Source: Pseudomonadota bacterium
GTDB lineage: Bacteria > Pseudomonadota > Alphaproteobacteria > UBA828 > JAPUJA01
NCBI GenBank assembly: GCA_027296525.1
Contig: JAPUJA010000064.1
Location: 1 to 11,007 of the forward strand
DNA: 11,007 nucleotides
Direction of reading: 5' to 3'
Under the pieces are notes generated by a model. It saw nothing but the letters and a program-made list of their open reading frames with translations, made no database searches and had not been told where the DNA came from. Positions 1 through 7,418 of the stretch are shown piece by piece (within the stretch, counting starts at the first letter, position 1; the number at the start of each line of letters is the position of its first letter). The translations under genes and the position numbers were made by a program.

Positions 1-150
1 GAAATTGCGGTTTTCGCCCCGCTCGTCATCCTCACGATCTTCTTGGGGATTTATCCGTTCCCCGTCCTCGACGTAATCCACAGCTCGGTCGCTCACATGA
101 TGGATCAGGCGCAAATGGCGAAGGGTGCCGGAATGCTGGCCGCGAGGTAA
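1..150 (+). CDS. nuoM: NADH-quinone oxidoreductase subunit M, C-terminal fragment
   Basis: The open frame enters from the left edge and ends at TAA 148-150, so only the last 49 residues are present. They start with one hydrophobic membrane segment (about residues 3-20 of the fragment, ending in GIYP) followed by a short polar tail with VLD and an HMMDQ stretch. This is how NuoM (ND4-like) proteins end. NuoM is one of the three antiporter-like proton-pumping subunits in the membrane arm of respiratory Complex I. The identification rests mainly on position: it lies 7 nt upstream of nuoN, which follows nuoM in nuo operons. The fragment is too short to name from sequence alone. Confidence 0.85.
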   Translation, partial: EIAVFAPLVILTIFLGIYPFPVLDVIHSSVAHMMDQAQMAKGAGMLAAR

Positions 151-157
151 AGGAGCG

Positions 158-1606
158 ATGGAACGCTACGTACTGTCCGATCTGACGCCGGCGCTCCCTG
201 AGATCTTTCTCGCCGGGGCTGTGCTCGTCCTCCTCATGTTCGGTGTCTTCGCCAAGCGCAACACCACGCGCTCCGTGACCTGGCTGACGGTGGCCGCGCT
301 GGCCGCCGCGCTCGGCCTGGTCGTCGAGGCATCGCCCGAGCGCACCACGACCTTCTACGGCATGTTCGTCAATGACGGCTTCGCCGGCTTCATGAAGATG
401 CTGGTGCTCATCGGAGCGGGGGCCACGCTTGTCATGTCGATGAGCTATGTCCGTCGCGAAGGGATGAATCGATTCGAATTCCCGATTCTCATCCTGTTCG
501 CCACGATCGGCATGCTCATGATGATTTCGGCGAACGATCTAATAGCGCTCTATGTCGGCTTGGAATTGCAGAGCCTCGCGCTCTACGTCATCGCGGCGTT
601 CCAGCGCGACACGGTTCGTTCCTCGGAGGCGGGCCTCAAATATTTTGTCTTGGGCGCGCTTTCCTCAGGGATGCTGCTTTACGGGAGCTCGCTGATCTAC
701 GGATTCACCGGCACGACCAATTTCGACGGTCTCGCGCAGGCCTTGGCGCTCGGGGCCGGACCCTCGATCGGGATCCTCGTCGGCCTCGTCTTCGTGCTCG
801 CCGGGCTCGCCTTCAAGGTTTCGGCGGTGCCCTTCCATATGTGGACGCCCGACGTCTATGAGGGTGCGCCGACGGCGGTGACCGCGTTCTTCGCCGCCGC
901 GCCCAAGATCGCGGCGACGGGGCTTCTGCTTCGGGTTCTGCTCGGGCCTTTCCACGGCCTCGTCGGTGATTGGCAGCAAATCGTGATCGCGATTTCGATT
1001 CTCTCCATGCTGCTCGGGAGCTTCGCCGCGATCGGCCAGACGAACATCAAACGGCTGATGGCCTACAGCTCGATCAGTCATATCGGCTTCGCCCTCGTCG
1101 GCCTCTCGGCGGGAACGGCGGTGGGCGTGCGCGGCGTCATCGTGTACATGACGATCTATATGGCCATGACCCTTGGCACCTTCGCCTGCATTTTGGCGAT
1201 GCGCCAGAAGGGCCGTATGGTCGAGGGGATCGCCGATCTCGGGGGGCTCGCGAAGAGCAATCCGCTGATGGCGCTGGCGCTCGCCATTTTCATGTTTTCG
1301 ATGGCGGGAATCCCGCCGCTCGCCGGCTTCTTCGGCAAGCTCTATGTCTTCCTGGCGGTGATCGAGGAAGGGCTTTATGGGCTTGCCGTGATCGGGGTGT
1401 TGAGCAGCGTGGTTTCGGCTTTCTATTACGTCCGGATCGTAAAGGTCATGTATTTCGACGCTCCCGCCGAACCTTTCGATCGTCCGGTGGGGCGGGAAAT
1501 CTCGCTCGTCGTGGCCGGGAGCGGGTTGTTCACGGTCTTCTTCGTCACCTTCGCGACGCCGATCCTGGCCGGGGCGGAAGCGGCGGCGAGGGCGCTCTTT
1601 CCATGA
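158..1606 (+). CDS. nuoN: NADH-quinone oxidoreductase subunit N
   Basis: This is the NuoN (ND2-like) membrane subunit of Complex I, which couples quinone reduction to proton translocation. The 482-residue product is a chain of hydrophobic segments, the usual length for bacterial NuoN. Visible proton-pathway residues are E136 in GLELQS, K161 in GLKYF and K220 in the AFKVSAVPFHMW motif. All three sit 3 residues after the E. coli equivalents (E133, K158, K217 from memory). The start at ATG 158 was preferred over an upstream in-frame ATG at 125, because 125 lies inside nuoM and ATG 158 has AGGAG at 151-155. The gap to nuoM is 7 nt and to birA 7 nt, so the gene lies inside one transcription unit. 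Nothing is odd in the sequence. Confidence 0.97.
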   Translation: MERYVLSDLTPALPEIFLAGAVLVLLMFGVFAKRNTTRSVTWLTVAALAAALGLVVEASPERTTTFYGMFVNDGFAGFMKMLVLIGAGATLVMSMSYVRREGMNRFEFPILILFATIGMLMMISANDLIALYVGLELQSLALYVIAAFQRDTVRSSEAGLKYFVLGALSSGMLLYGSSLIYGFTGTTNFDGLAQALALGAGPSIGILVGLVFVLAGLAFKVSAVPFHMWTPDVYEGAPTAVTAFFAAAPKIAATGLLLRVLLGPFHGLVGDWQQIVIAISILSMLLGSFAAIGQTNIKRLMAYSSISHIGFALVGLSAGTAVGVRGVIVYMTIYMAMTLGTFACILAMRQKGRMVEGIADLGGLAKSNPLMALALAIFMFSMAGIPPLAGFFGKLYVFLAVIEEGLYGLAVIGVLSSVVSAFYYVRIVKVMYFDAPAEPFDRPVGREISLVVAGSGLFTVFFVTFATPILAGAEAAARALFP

Positions 1607-1613
1607 TGGGACA

Positions 1614-2387
1614 ATGGCAACGCGTAAATCCACGGTTCATCTCCCGACGGGATATCGCCTGATCTCCTGCGATAGCGTCGGCAGCACGAACGACGAGGCG
1701 AAGCGCCTTGCGCTTGCCGGTGAGGAGTCGGGAGCCGTTCTTTGGGCGCGCGAGCAAACCGCTGGACGGGGCCGTCGCGGCCGTCCCTGGGTTTCCCCGC
1801 CCGGCAATCTCTACTGCTCGCTGCTGCTCAAGGCCGATTGGCCGCCCTTTCGGGCGTCACAACTCTCTTTCGTGACCGCGCTTGGCGTGTGTGAAGCGAT
1901 CGATCGGCTCGTCGACCGCCCTCGCGCGCGCTGCAAATGGCCGAACGACGTGCTCATGCAAGGCCGCAAGCTCGCGGGCGTGCTGCTCGAGTCGGCGAGT
2001 GAGCAATCGGGGCAAGTGGACTGGCTCGTCCTGGGGCTGGGCGTCAATATCGTTTCTCATCCCGAACTGCCCGACGGTGACACCGCGACCGACATCAAGA
2101 CCGAAACCGGTGTCGAGCTCGGCGCGCAAGAGTTGCTCGAGGCGTTCGTCGGATGTTTCGACGACCGGCGCCGGGACTGGGAGGCGGCGGGCTTCGGTCC
2201 CATCCGCGAGGCCTGGCTCGAGCGTGCCGAGGGCTTAGGCGAAATGGTGCGCGTGACAATCGACGATGAAGAAGTGGACGGGCGATTCGACGATCTCGCG
2301 GAGACGGGCGAGCTCGTCCTCGTTCTCGCAAACGGCGAACGGCGCCGGTTGAGCGCCGGCGACGTACGCTACCTGCGTGCCGCGTGA
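1614..2387 (+). CDS. birA: Biotin--[acetyl-CoA-carboxylase] ligase, no DNA-binding domain
   Basis: A cytoplasmic enzyme that makes biotinyl-AMP and transfers biotin to a lysine of biotin-dependent carboxylases. The 257 residues contain the expected catalytic motifs in order: GSTNDEA (23-29), the biotin/AMP loop GRGRRGRPW (51-59), KWPNDV (108-113), GRKLAGVLLE (117-126, with K119 at the catalytic lysine position) and GLGVN (141-145). A short C-terminal beta-barrel domain follows. The N-terminal helix-turn-helix of E. coli BirA is absent, so this is a class I ligase that should not repress biotin genes. The start ATG 1614 lies 7 nt after nuoN. Its ribosome-binding site is poor (GGGA only 2 nt away), so it is probably translated by coupling to nuoN. 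The stop overlaps the alternative start of coaX. Placement between nuoN and coaX is common in alphaproteobacteria. Confidence 0.95.
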   Translation: MATRKSTVHLPTGYRLISCDSVGSTNDEAKRLALAGEESGAVLWAREQTAGRGRRGRPWVSPPGNLYCSLLLKADWPPFRASQLSFVTALGVCEAIDRLVDRPRARCKWPNDVLMQGRKLAGVLLESASEQSGQVDWLVLGLGVNIVSHPELPDGDTATDIKTETGVELGAQELLEAFVGCFDDRRRDWEAAGFGPIREAWLERAEGLGEMVRVTIDDEEVDGRFDDLAETGELVLVLANGERRRLSAGDVRYLRAA

Positions 2388-2392
2388 GGCCG

Positions 2393-3169
2393 ATGCTTCT
2401 CACAATCGATCAGGGCAACACCAACACCGTCTTCGCCCTCTTCGAGGGAAACGCGCTTCGAGGCAAATGGCGTACGGCGACAGATCCGCGGCGTACGGCC
2501 GAGGACTATGTGGTTTGGTTCGGCCAGCTCCTGGGCGATGGCGGCTTCGCCTTCGGCGATCTTACGGAGGCCGTGATCTCGACCGTGGTGCCCCAGGGTT
2601 TGCGGGCCCTCATCGAGCTTTGCCGGGATCACGCGAAGACCGAGCCCCTCATCGTCGGACCGGATCTCGATCTCGGCATCGAGATTCGCATTTCGCACCC
2701 CGACGAGGTGGGCGCCGATCGGCTGGTCAACGCCGTCGGGGCCCACAGCCGGCATGGCGGGCCGCTGATCGTGATCGATTTTGGCACGGCCACCACCTTC
2801 GACTCGATCGGCGAGAGGGGAGATTATCTGGGCGGCGTGATCGCGCCCGGCATCAATCTCTCGCTCGAGGCGCTTCACCGGGCGGCCGCGATGCTGCCGC
2901 GGGTCGCCGTGGAACGGCCCGAGAAGGTCATCGGCGACGGCACCATCTCCGCCATGCAGTCCGGCATCTATTGGGGCTATATCGGGCTGATCGAGGGGAT
3001 CGTCGAGCGCATGAAGGAGGAGATCGGCACGCCGCTGGCGACCCTCGCGACGGGCGGTCTCGCGCCGCTCTTCGCCGAGGCGAGTACGGCGATCGACGAG
3101 GTGGACGAGGAGCTGACGATCTACGGCCTGCTTGAGATCTATCGCCGCAACCGGCCCCGACCCGCATGA
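2393..3169 (+). CDS. coaX: Type III pantothenate kinase
   Basis: It phosphorylates pantothenate, the first step of coenzyme A synthesis. The 258-residue product has the ASKHA-type signatures of CoaX: IDQGNTN at 5-11 (phosphate loop, D6), GADR at 107-110 (D109 is the likely catalytic base), IDFGTATTFD at 128-137, GGVIAPGINLS at 147-157, and a late ATGGLAPLF. Length is normal. I chose ATG 2393 because CoaX proteins usually begin MLL-ID-x-GNT, and TGAGG (2385-2389) can act as a close Shine-Dalgarno. A GTG at 2384 would add three residues and give a 4-nt GTGA overlap with birA, and cannot be excluded. The stop overlaps rnj by 4 nt (ATGA), which implies translational coupling. Confidence 0.95.
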   Translation: MLLTIDQGNTNTVFALFEGNALRGKWRTATDPRRTAEDYVVWFGQLLGDGGFAFGDLTEAVISTVVPQGLRALIELCRDHAKTEPLIVGPDLDLGIEIRISHPDEVGADRLVNAVGAHSRHGGPLIVIDFGTATTFDSIGERGDYLGGVIAPGINLSLEALHRAAAMLPRVAVERPEKVIGDGTISAMQSGIYWGYIGLIEGIVERMKEEIGTPLATLATGGLAPLFAEASTAIDEVDEELTIYGLLEIYRRNRPRPA

Positions 3170-4833
3170 GCGATTCCTTCGATCCCTCGGCCGAGGGGCT
3201 TTATTTCGTTCCGCTCGGCGGCGCGGGCGAAATCGGCATGAATCTTAATCTCTACGCGGTTGATGGCGAATGGCTGATCGTCGATCTGGGCATCACCTTC
3301 GCCGATGAGCGCCTGCCGGGCGTCGACATCGTGCTTCCCGACCCGAGCTTCATCGTCGAGCACCGAGAGCGGCTTCGGGGCATCGTGTTGACCCATGCCC
3401 ACGAAGACCATCTGGGCGCGGTGCCCTATCTTTGGCCGCGGCTCGGCTGCCCGGTTTTCGCGACGCCGTTTGCGGCCCAAGTGTTGCGAGCGAAGCTCGC
3501 CGGGGAGGAGATGGGCGAAGACGTGCCGATCAATGAGGTCCCTCTCGGCGGCGGGTTGGAGCTCGGTCCCTTCCGCCTTCGCTTCCTCGGCGTTACCCAT
3601 TCGATTCCCGAATCCAACGCGCTCGTGATCGATACGCCGCATGGGCGCGTGCTTCACACCGGCGATTGGAAAATCGACCCCGAGCCGCTTGTCGGTGGCG
3701 AGATCGAGAGGGCGGAGTTTAGCCGTCGCGGTGACGAGGGGGTCCTCGCCCTGGTGTGTGATTCGACGAACGTGTTTCGCGACGGCGTGTCGGGATCGGA
3801 GGCGGCGGTTCGGGCGAGCCTCGAGCAATTGCTCGGCGAGTGCGCCGGGCGGGTGTTCGTCACGCTTTTCGCCTCGAACATCGCGCGCGTGAGCAGCATC
3901 CTGGCGGCGGCCCGGTCCCAGGGCCGCGCGGTCGTCTTGCTCGGCCGGGCCTTGGGCCGCTATATCGATGCCGCGCGGGCGACGGGCTATATGGACGCGG
4001 ACGATCGCTTCATCACCGAGGAGGAGGCGGGCGATCGGGCCGGCGGCGATCTCGTGTATCTCTGCACCGGTTGCCAGGGCGAGCCGAACGCCGCGCTCGC
4101 GCGAATCGCCAGGGGCGACTACCGCAATCTCACGATCGGACGGGGCGATGTGGTGATCTTCTCGTCGAAGATCATCCCGGGCAACGAACGGGCGATCGAT
4201 CGGCTGCACAACCGGCTGGCCGTCCTCGGCGCGAAGGTGATCACGGAAAGGGATCATTTTGTCCATGTCTCGGGGCATCCGGCCCGCGAGGAGCTCAAGC
4301 AGATGTATGGCTGGACGCGCCCAACCATCGCCGTTCCCGTGCACGGCGAGGAACGGCATCTGCTCGAGCATGCGCGGCTCGCGGAGAGCCTCGGGGTGCC
4401 CGAGGTCATCGTCGTGCGAAACGGCGAGGTCGTGCGGCTCGAATCGGGGCGGGCTGAAATCGTCGGTCATGTGGCGACGGGCCGGCTCGCACTCGACGGA
4501 AAGGCCCTGGTTGACACCGAGGGCACGGCGATCCGCGAACGGCGGCGCCTGATGTATGACGGGATCGTGCTCGTCACTCTCGTGCTCGACCGGCACGGGA
4601 AGCTCCTTACCGAGCCGCGCTTGAGCGCGCCCGGACTCGCGAACGGGGAGGACGGCGGTGAGATCGTCGATCAGACGATCGCGGCCATCATCGATGCCAT
4701 CGGCGACTTGTCCAAGACGGAGCGCCGCGATGATGCGGCCGTGCACGAGGCGGCGCGGCTCGCCGTGCGCCGCGCCTTTCGAGCGGGCCGGGGGAAGCGT
4801 CCGCTCATCGAGATCCAAGTGGTCAGGCCTTAG
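3166..4833 (+). CDS. rnj: Ribonuclease J
   Basis: A metallo-beta-lactamase/beta-CASP ribonuclease with endo- and 5'-exonuclease activity in its family, used in alphaproteobacteria for rRNA maturation and mRNA turnover. The 555-residue length fits. Metal-binding residues visible are H77, H79, D81 and H82 of HAHEDH, H145 in THSIPES, D167 in HTGDWK and H393 in VPVHGEERHL. The beta-CASP histidines H367 and H371 (HVSGH) are present, and the C-terminal domain follows to about residue 555. The start ATG overlaps the coaX stop (ATGA), so translation is coupled to coaX. The gene directly after coaX is a conserved alphaproteobacterial arrangement. No defect is seen. Transcription may continue into the next gene, which starts 10 nt later. 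Confidence 0.96.
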   Translation: MSDSFDPSAEGLYFVPLGGAGEIGMNLNLYAVDGEWLIVDLGITFADERLPGVDIVLPDPSFIVEHRERLRGIVLTHAHEDHLGAVPYLWPRLGCPVFATPFAAQVLRAKLAGEEMGEDVPINEVPLGGGLELGPFRLRFLGVTHSIPESNALVIDTPHGRVLHTGDWKIDPEPLVGGEIERAEFSRRGDEGVLALVCDSTNVFRDGVSGSEAAVRASLEQLLGECAGRVFVTLFASNIARVSSILAAARSQGRAVVLLGRALGRYIDAARATGYMDADDRFITEEEAGDRAGGDLVYLCTGCQGEPNAALARIARGDYRNLTIGRGDVVIFSSKIIPGNERAIDRLHNRLAVLGAKVITERDHFVHVSGHPAREELKQMYGWTRPTIAVPVHGEERHLLEHARLAESLGVPEVIVVRNGEVVRLESGRAEIVGHVATGRLALDGKALVDTEGTAIRERRRLMYDGIVLVTLVLDRHGKLLTEPRLSAPGLANGEDGGEIVDQTIAAIIDAIGDLSKTERRDDAAVHEAARLAVRRAFRAGRGKRPLIEIQVVRP

Positions 4834-4842
4834 CTTTTCGGG

Positions 4843-6054
4843 ATGCAGGCGATGGACTCGAAGAGTGTCAGGCCGCAAAAGCATCGGATGTCTCTCCCAG
4901 GCCGAACCGTCGACCGGCAGAAACGCTCTTGGTGCGGGACGCTCGGACGCTCGGCCGGGCTCGGCGTGTTGTTGCTCGTCCTGATGCTCGTGGAAGGCGC
5001 CGGCGCCCAGGAGCTTCCCCCCGACGTCGCCCGGAGCATCGAGCACGCCGCGGAGGAGGGCCAACGCTATCGCAGGGATTTTCCCCCGAGCGCGCTCGAG
5101 TTCGAGTTGAACGGCAATCGCTGGCTGCAAGCGGCGACCGTAACGGCGATCGTGGAGCGCCCGGAGTTCACCGATGCGATCATGCGCCGCGCCGTGGCGG
5201 CCGACCCCGAGGCGGCGGGCCCGTTGGTTCGCCATGTGAACGTAAGCTTTCCGGGCTATGCGCCGGTTATTGCGGCCGCGACCGGCGGCACGGTGGAAGC
5301 CCCGGCGCCTGGCGTCGATAGCCCGGCGGCATGGTATGGCGCGGACACCTATCTCCCCCTCCTCGCGGACCGCCCGCCCGGCTGGCCGGTTCTGCCGAAG
5401 GAGGGGGGCGCCGACGGCTATGATGACCCCCTCGAGGGCATGAATCGGGTCTTTTTCTATTTCAATGGGGCGCTCGACTTCTTGATCTTCGAGCCGCTCG
5501 CCCGGGTCTACCGTTTCGTCATGCCCGATAAGGCCAAGCCCCATGTTCGGAATGCCTTCGACAACCTCTCGCTGCCCGTGGTGTTCGCCAACGATCTCCT
5601 GCAGCTCGAATTCGCCCAGGCGGGTGAAACCCTCGCCCGGCTTCTCATCAACAGCACGGTGGGGGTGGTCGGGCTGTTCGATCCCGCGGCGACGTTGGGG
5701 CTCGAGCCTCACGATACGGGCTTCGGCGAGACCCTCTATCTCTATGGCGTCGGCGACGGGTTCTACCTGGTCCTTCCGCTTTTGGGGCCCGCGGCGGTGC
5801 GCGATGCGGTCGGGGCCGGCGTGGACGGTTTGCTCGACCCGCGCAGCTATCTTCTCACCACGGAAACGCAGCTTGCGCTCTATCTGGCCGGAGGCATCGT
5901 GATCCGCGAGCGTGAGCTCGATTCCGTCGACTTTCTCACCGAGAACGCCGAGGATCCATATGTCGCGGTGCGCGCCTGGATCTACCAGCAACGCGAGCGC
6001 GATTTCGATACCAACTGTCTGAAGCGCAAAGCGCTTTCCTGCCCCGATCGGTGA
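4843..6054 (+). CDS. mlaA: MlaA/VacJ-family protein with long N-terminal extension
   Basis: The C-terminal half (about residues 193-390 of 403) is a clear MlaA/VacJ domain, beginning with DPLEGMNRVFFYFN at 195. Further landmarks are a DNLSLPV stretch, the RLLINSTVGVVGLFDPA segment, GFGETLYLYGVGDG, LPLLGP and a DPYVAVRAWIYQQ end. MlaA is normally an outer-membrane lipoprotein that removes misplaced phospholipids and passes them to MlaC. Here the N-terminus has a basic region, a hydrophobic core at about 38-50 and an A-G-A site with likely cleavage after A55. No cysteine lies at the cleavage point, so it looks like a signal peptidase I substrate rather than a lipoprotein. About 140 residues that I do not recognise (56-194) separate the signal from the domain. 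Other starts (ATG 4852 or 4888) would shorten only the basic leader. No other mla gene is nearby. Confidence 0.85.
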   Translation: MQAMDSKSVRPQKHRMSLPGRTVDRQKRSWCGTLGRSAGLGVLLLVLMLVEGAGAQELPPDVARSIEHAAEEGQRYRRDFPPSALEFELNGNRWLQAATVTAIVERPEFTDAIMRRAVAADPEAAGPLVRHVNVSFPGYAPVIAAATGGTVEAPAPGVDSPAAWYGADTYLPLLADRPPGWPVLPKEGGADGYDDPLEGMNRVFFYFNGALDFLIFEPLARVYRFVMPDKAKPHVRNAFDNLSLPVVFANDLLQLEFAQAGETLARLLINSTVGVVGLFDPAATLGLEPHDTGFGETLYLYGVGDGFYLVLPLLGPAAVRDAVGAGVDGLLDPRSYLLTTETQLALYLAGGIVIRERELDSVDFLTENAEDPYVAVRAWIYQQRERDFDTNCLKRKALSCPDR

Positions 6055-6139
6055 ACGCGCCCATCCGATGGGTGATGGCGCGCCCCGTGCGGCACGTGAT
6101 AAAACAACCCGGCCGGTTAGATCGCCGAGGGAGAGTCGA

Positions 6140-6544
6140 ATGATCGGACGTCTCAACCACGTGGCGCTCGCCGTTCCTGACCTCACGGCGGCGACGGCGC
6201 TCTATCGCGATTCCCTCGGCGCCGGGGTCTCCCCGCCCGTGGCGATGCCCGAGCACGGTGTCACCACGGTGTTCGTCGAGCTGCCCAACACCAAGATCGA
6301 GTTGCTCGAGCCGCTCGGCGCCGATTCCCCCATCGCGCGTTTTCTCGAGCGCAACCCGGCGGGGGGCGTCCATCATGTCTGTTACGAAGTGGAGGATATT
6401 CTCGAAGCGCGGGCGCTGCTCGAGGCGCAGGGGCTGCGCGTGCTCGGCGACGGCGAGCCCAAGATCGGGGCGCACGGAAAGCCCGTCCTGTTCCTGCATC
6501 CGAAGGATTTTTGCGGCACGCTGTTCGAGCTCGATCAGGCGTGA
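6140..6544 (+). CDS. mce: Methylmalonyl-CoA epimerase
   Basis: It interconverts the 2R and 2S forms of methylmalonyl-CoA, linking propionyl-CoA carboxylase to methylmalonyl-CoA mutase. The 134-residue product is a vicinal-oxygen-chelate (glyoxalase-like) protein of the usual length, made of two repeats. Probable metal ligands are H7 in NHVALAV, H79 in GVHHV and E130 in LFELD, with the KIELLEPL strand at 52-59 in between. The motifs GAHGKPVLFLHPKD (110-123) and GTLFEL near the end are typical of the family. ATG 6140 was chosen because it gives the family N-terminus and has a GGGAGAG Shine-Dalgarno just upstream, although the frame is open back to 6068. It lies 85 nt after mlaA and 4 nt before the DUF1467 gene. 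Confidence 0.94.
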   Translation: MIGRLNHVALAVPDLTAATALYRDSLGAGVSPPVAMPEHGVTTVFVELPNTKIELLEPLGADSPIARFLERNPAGGVHHVCYEVEDILEARALLEAQGLRVLGDGEPKIGAHGKPVLFLHPKDFCGTLFELDQA

Positions 6545-6548
6545 GTCG

Positions 6549-6800
6549 ATGGGCGCCGCTTCAATCTTTCTCGTTTTCGTCATCGTTTGGTGGCTCGTCT
6601 TCTTCATGGTCTTGCCCCACGGCATTCGCACGCCGGACAAGCCCGACCGTCCGGGCACGGTGGAGAGCGCGCCGATCAAGCCACGCCTGTGGCTCAAGGC
6701 GGCGATTACGACGGGCATCGCCACCGTCATCACCGGGATTATCGTTGGGGTCGTGGAGGTGGATTTCCTGACCTTCGTCGACGTGGATGAAGCCCCTTGA
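6549..6800 (+). CDS. DUF1467 small inner-membrane protein
   Basis: An 83-residue protein with two membrane segments, at about 4-22 (IFLVFVIVWWLVFFMVLP) and 48-68 (an Ala/Ile/Gly-rich stretch). A polar loop of prolines and charges (HGIRTPDKPDRP) joins them. This layout and the W-x-VFF-x-LP signature match the DUF1467 family, whose function is not known. In alphaproteobacteria such genes typically sit between mce and proS, which agrees with this position. The start ATG 6549 is 4 nt after the mce stop. The stop TGA at 6798-6800 overlaps the TTG start of the next gene, so the two are probably translationally coupled. Confidence 0.88.
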   Translation: MGAASIFLVFVIVWWLVFFMVLPHGIRTPDKPDRPGTVESAPIKPRLWLKAAITTGIATVITGIIVGVVEVDFLTFVDVDEAP

Positions 6801-7333
6801 GCTACTGCGAGGAGGCTCCGGGCCATCCCTGGCACGGGCCGTATCACGATAACGAATACGGCTTCCCGATTCGTTCCGACACCCGGCTCTTCGAGCGTCT
6901 GATGCTCGAGATCAATCAGGCGGGGCTTTCCTGGCTCACGGTTCTGAAGAAACAGGCGGCCTTCCGCGAAGCGTTCGAAGGCTTCGATCTCGACCGCGTG
7001 GCCGCCTACGGCGATCGCGAGCGCAAACGCCTGCTTGAGAACGAAGGCATCATTCGCAACCGGCGCAAGATTGACGCCGCGATCGAGAACGCGCGCCGCG
7101 CCGTGGATTTGCGTGAACGCTCCGGGTCGATCGCGGCTTGGCTCGACGAGCATCACCCGCGTCCCAAGGACGAGTGGGTCAAAATCTTCAAGAAAGAGTT
7201 CGTCTTCGTCGGCGGCGAGATCGTCGGCGAATTCCTCATGAGCACCGGCTATCTTCCCGGCGCCCATGAGACCGGCTGTCCCGTTTACCGGAAGATTGCC
7301 CGCTTGAATCCGCCTTGGATGACGCCCGCTTGA
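6797..7333 (+). CDS. tag: DNA-3-methyladenine glycosylase I
   Basis: A cytoplasmic base-excision repair enzyme that removes 3-methyladenine from alkylated DNA. The 178 residues match Tag closely. Zinc ligands are C4 and H17 near the N-terminus and H157 and C161 (HETGC) near the C-terminus. YHDNE is at 16-20, and E38 and W46 in LEINQAGLSW hold the same positions as in E. coli Tag. The start codon is TTG. It overlaps the previous stop as TTGA, an in-frame stop lies only three codons upstream (6788), and the zinc ligand is at codon 4, so no other start works. The C-terminal region is shorter than in E. coli (178 against about 187). Tag is not usually found between the DUF1467 gene and proS, so it may be a local insertion into that cluster. 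Confidence 0.95.
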   Translation: MSYCEEAPGHPWHGPYHDNEYGFPIRSDTRLFERLMLEINQAGLSWLTVLKKQAAFREAFEGFDLDRVAAYGDRERKRLLENEGIIRNRRKIDAAIENARRAVDLRERSGSIAAWLDEHHPRPKDEWVKIFKKEFVFVGGEIVGEFLMSTGYLPGAHETGCPVYRKIARLNPPWMTPA

Positions 7334-7392
7334 TCGGCTTTACCGAAGCGCCGGGCGGATGCGGGCCGTGCTTGGCGCGTATCGCGGGACAT

Positions 7393-7418
7393 AAAAAAAC
7401 AAGGCCCGAAGACCTTGT
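7393..7418 (-). terminator. Rho-independent terminator, - strand
   Basis: On the - strand an 8-bp stem (7418-7411 with 7406-7399) encloses a C(UUCG)G tetraloop at 7410-7407 and is followed by a run of U (7399-7393, the first one in the stem). One stem pair is G-U on the - strand but a C-A mismatch on the + strand, and the + strand has no U run. The signal therefore belongs to - strand transcription and not to the + strand tag gene 65 nt away. Confidence 0.88.

Noticed and set aside
665..1633. A 322-codon - strand frame over nuoN
   Set aside because: Antisense to well-defined nuoN membrane segments, with a low-complexity Arg/Asp/His/Glu composition and no recognisable motif.
6060..6072. CCCAT/ATGGG hairpin after mlaA
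   Set aside because: Only 5 bp with a 3-nt loop and no T run, so not a supported terminator.
3139..6186. A 1015-codon open frame on the - strand
   Set aside because: It lies antisense to the end of coaX, all of rnj and mlaA, which are clear genes. It is rich in Arg, His, Asp and Glu in the manner of GC-rich shadow frames and shows no domain or motif.
5936..7267. A 443-codon - strand frame over mlaA, mce, the DUF1467 gene and tag
   Set aside because: It runs across four genes in the opposite direction and has no coherent protein features. The + strand genes have catalytic residues and ribosome-binding signals.
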